A DNA stretch of 14,678 nucleotides from JBBSEZ01 sp038239195 (GTDB lineage Bacteria > Planctomycetota > Planctomycetia > Gemmatales > Gemmataceae), in assembly GCA_038239195.1 (NCBI GenBank), contig JBBSEZ010000247.1:1-14678 (forward strand), written 5' to 3'. The position numbers were made by a program, and so were the translations under genes. The stretch's first letter is position 1. Each line of letters begins with the position of its first letter. This document shows positions 14,672 to 14,678 of this stretch, piece after piece. The notes below the pieces were generated by a model that was given only the letters and a program-made list of their open reading frames with translations, ran no database searches and had not been told where the DNA came from.

Positions 14672-14678
14672 ACTCCAA

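Larger units (their letters stand above)
14549..14678. repeat. 33-bp perfect inverted repeat, 64-bp spacer
   Basis: The arm at 14549-14581 (starting TTGGAGTGCGGCGATTCATC) is the exact reverse complement of 14646-14678 (ending GAATCGCCGCACTCCAA). Each arm itself contains a palindrome of 8+2+8 bases (GCGGCGAT/ATCGCCGC). The 64-bp spacer holds a 12-bp palindrome, AGGCGGCCGCCT (14592-14603), and no reading frame. This architecture suits a pair of REP-like elements or a very small non-autonomous mobile element. The right arm reaches the window's end, so the repeat may extend further. Confidence 0.8.

Noticed and set aside
1..14678. Search for tRNA, rRNA, CRISPR, transposase, integrase or phage genes
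   Set aside because: No regularly spaced repeats, cloverleaf-like segments or recombinase motifs were seen by eye. The only repeats are the short elements after 14487.

Overview
The window reads as chromosomal DNA of a GC-rich planctomycete, most likely of the Gemmata group (Gemmataceae). The basis is the combination of very large Ser/Thr kinases fused to WD40 propellers, a DUF1559 pilin-like protein, a DUF1549/DUF1553 (PSCyt2/PSD1) cytochrome-like protein, and a DUF1501 Tat-exported protein. Each is a hallmark expanded family of that phylum. The assignment is from family recognition only; no search was run.

Layout. Positions 1-297 hold no convincing gene. A zinc-ribbon/kinase/TM/WD40 protein follows (298-3651, +). 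Next is a convergent pair with stops 12 bp apart: a small transthyretin-like putative lipoprotein (3732 onward, +) and a DUF1559 type IV pilin-like protein (5196 downward, -). Both look damaged near their 3' ends. The + gene has what looks like a one-base insertion in a C5 run at 4022-4026. The - gene has an in-frame TAA at 4345-4347, beyond which the family's C-terminal FADGSVR motif continues in the same frame. A divergent 263-bp spacer leads to a second kinase/TM/WD40 protein (5460-9176, +). A good sigma70-like promoter (TTGAGC-17 bp-TATAGT, 9230-9258) then precedes a tight three-gene + strand operon: DUF1549/DUF1553 protein (9296-12043), zinc-ribbon membrane protein (12074-12958) and DUF1501 protein (12980-14467). 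The window ends in a 33-bp perfect inverted repeat (14549-14581 / 14646-14678). Each arm carries a terminator-like hairpin.

How the genes may work together. The kinases are predicted inner-membrane receptors or regulators: a cytoplasmic kinase domain, one TM segment and two putative beta-propellers on the far side. The DUF1549/DUF1553 and DUF1501 proteins are predicted to be exported (Sec and Tat respectively) and to act as a pair. The zinc-ribbon membrane protein between them is presumably co-transcribed; its N-terminal CxxC-16-CxxC zinc ribbon resembles the one on the first kinase. The substrates and roles of the DUF families are not established, and I infer none beyond export and partnership.

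I see no tRNA, rRNA, CRISPR array, transposase or phage gene. The most informative anomalies are the two adjacent broken genes, the inverted repeat, and the non-canonical N-terminus and inserted partner in the DUF1549-DUF1501 operon.
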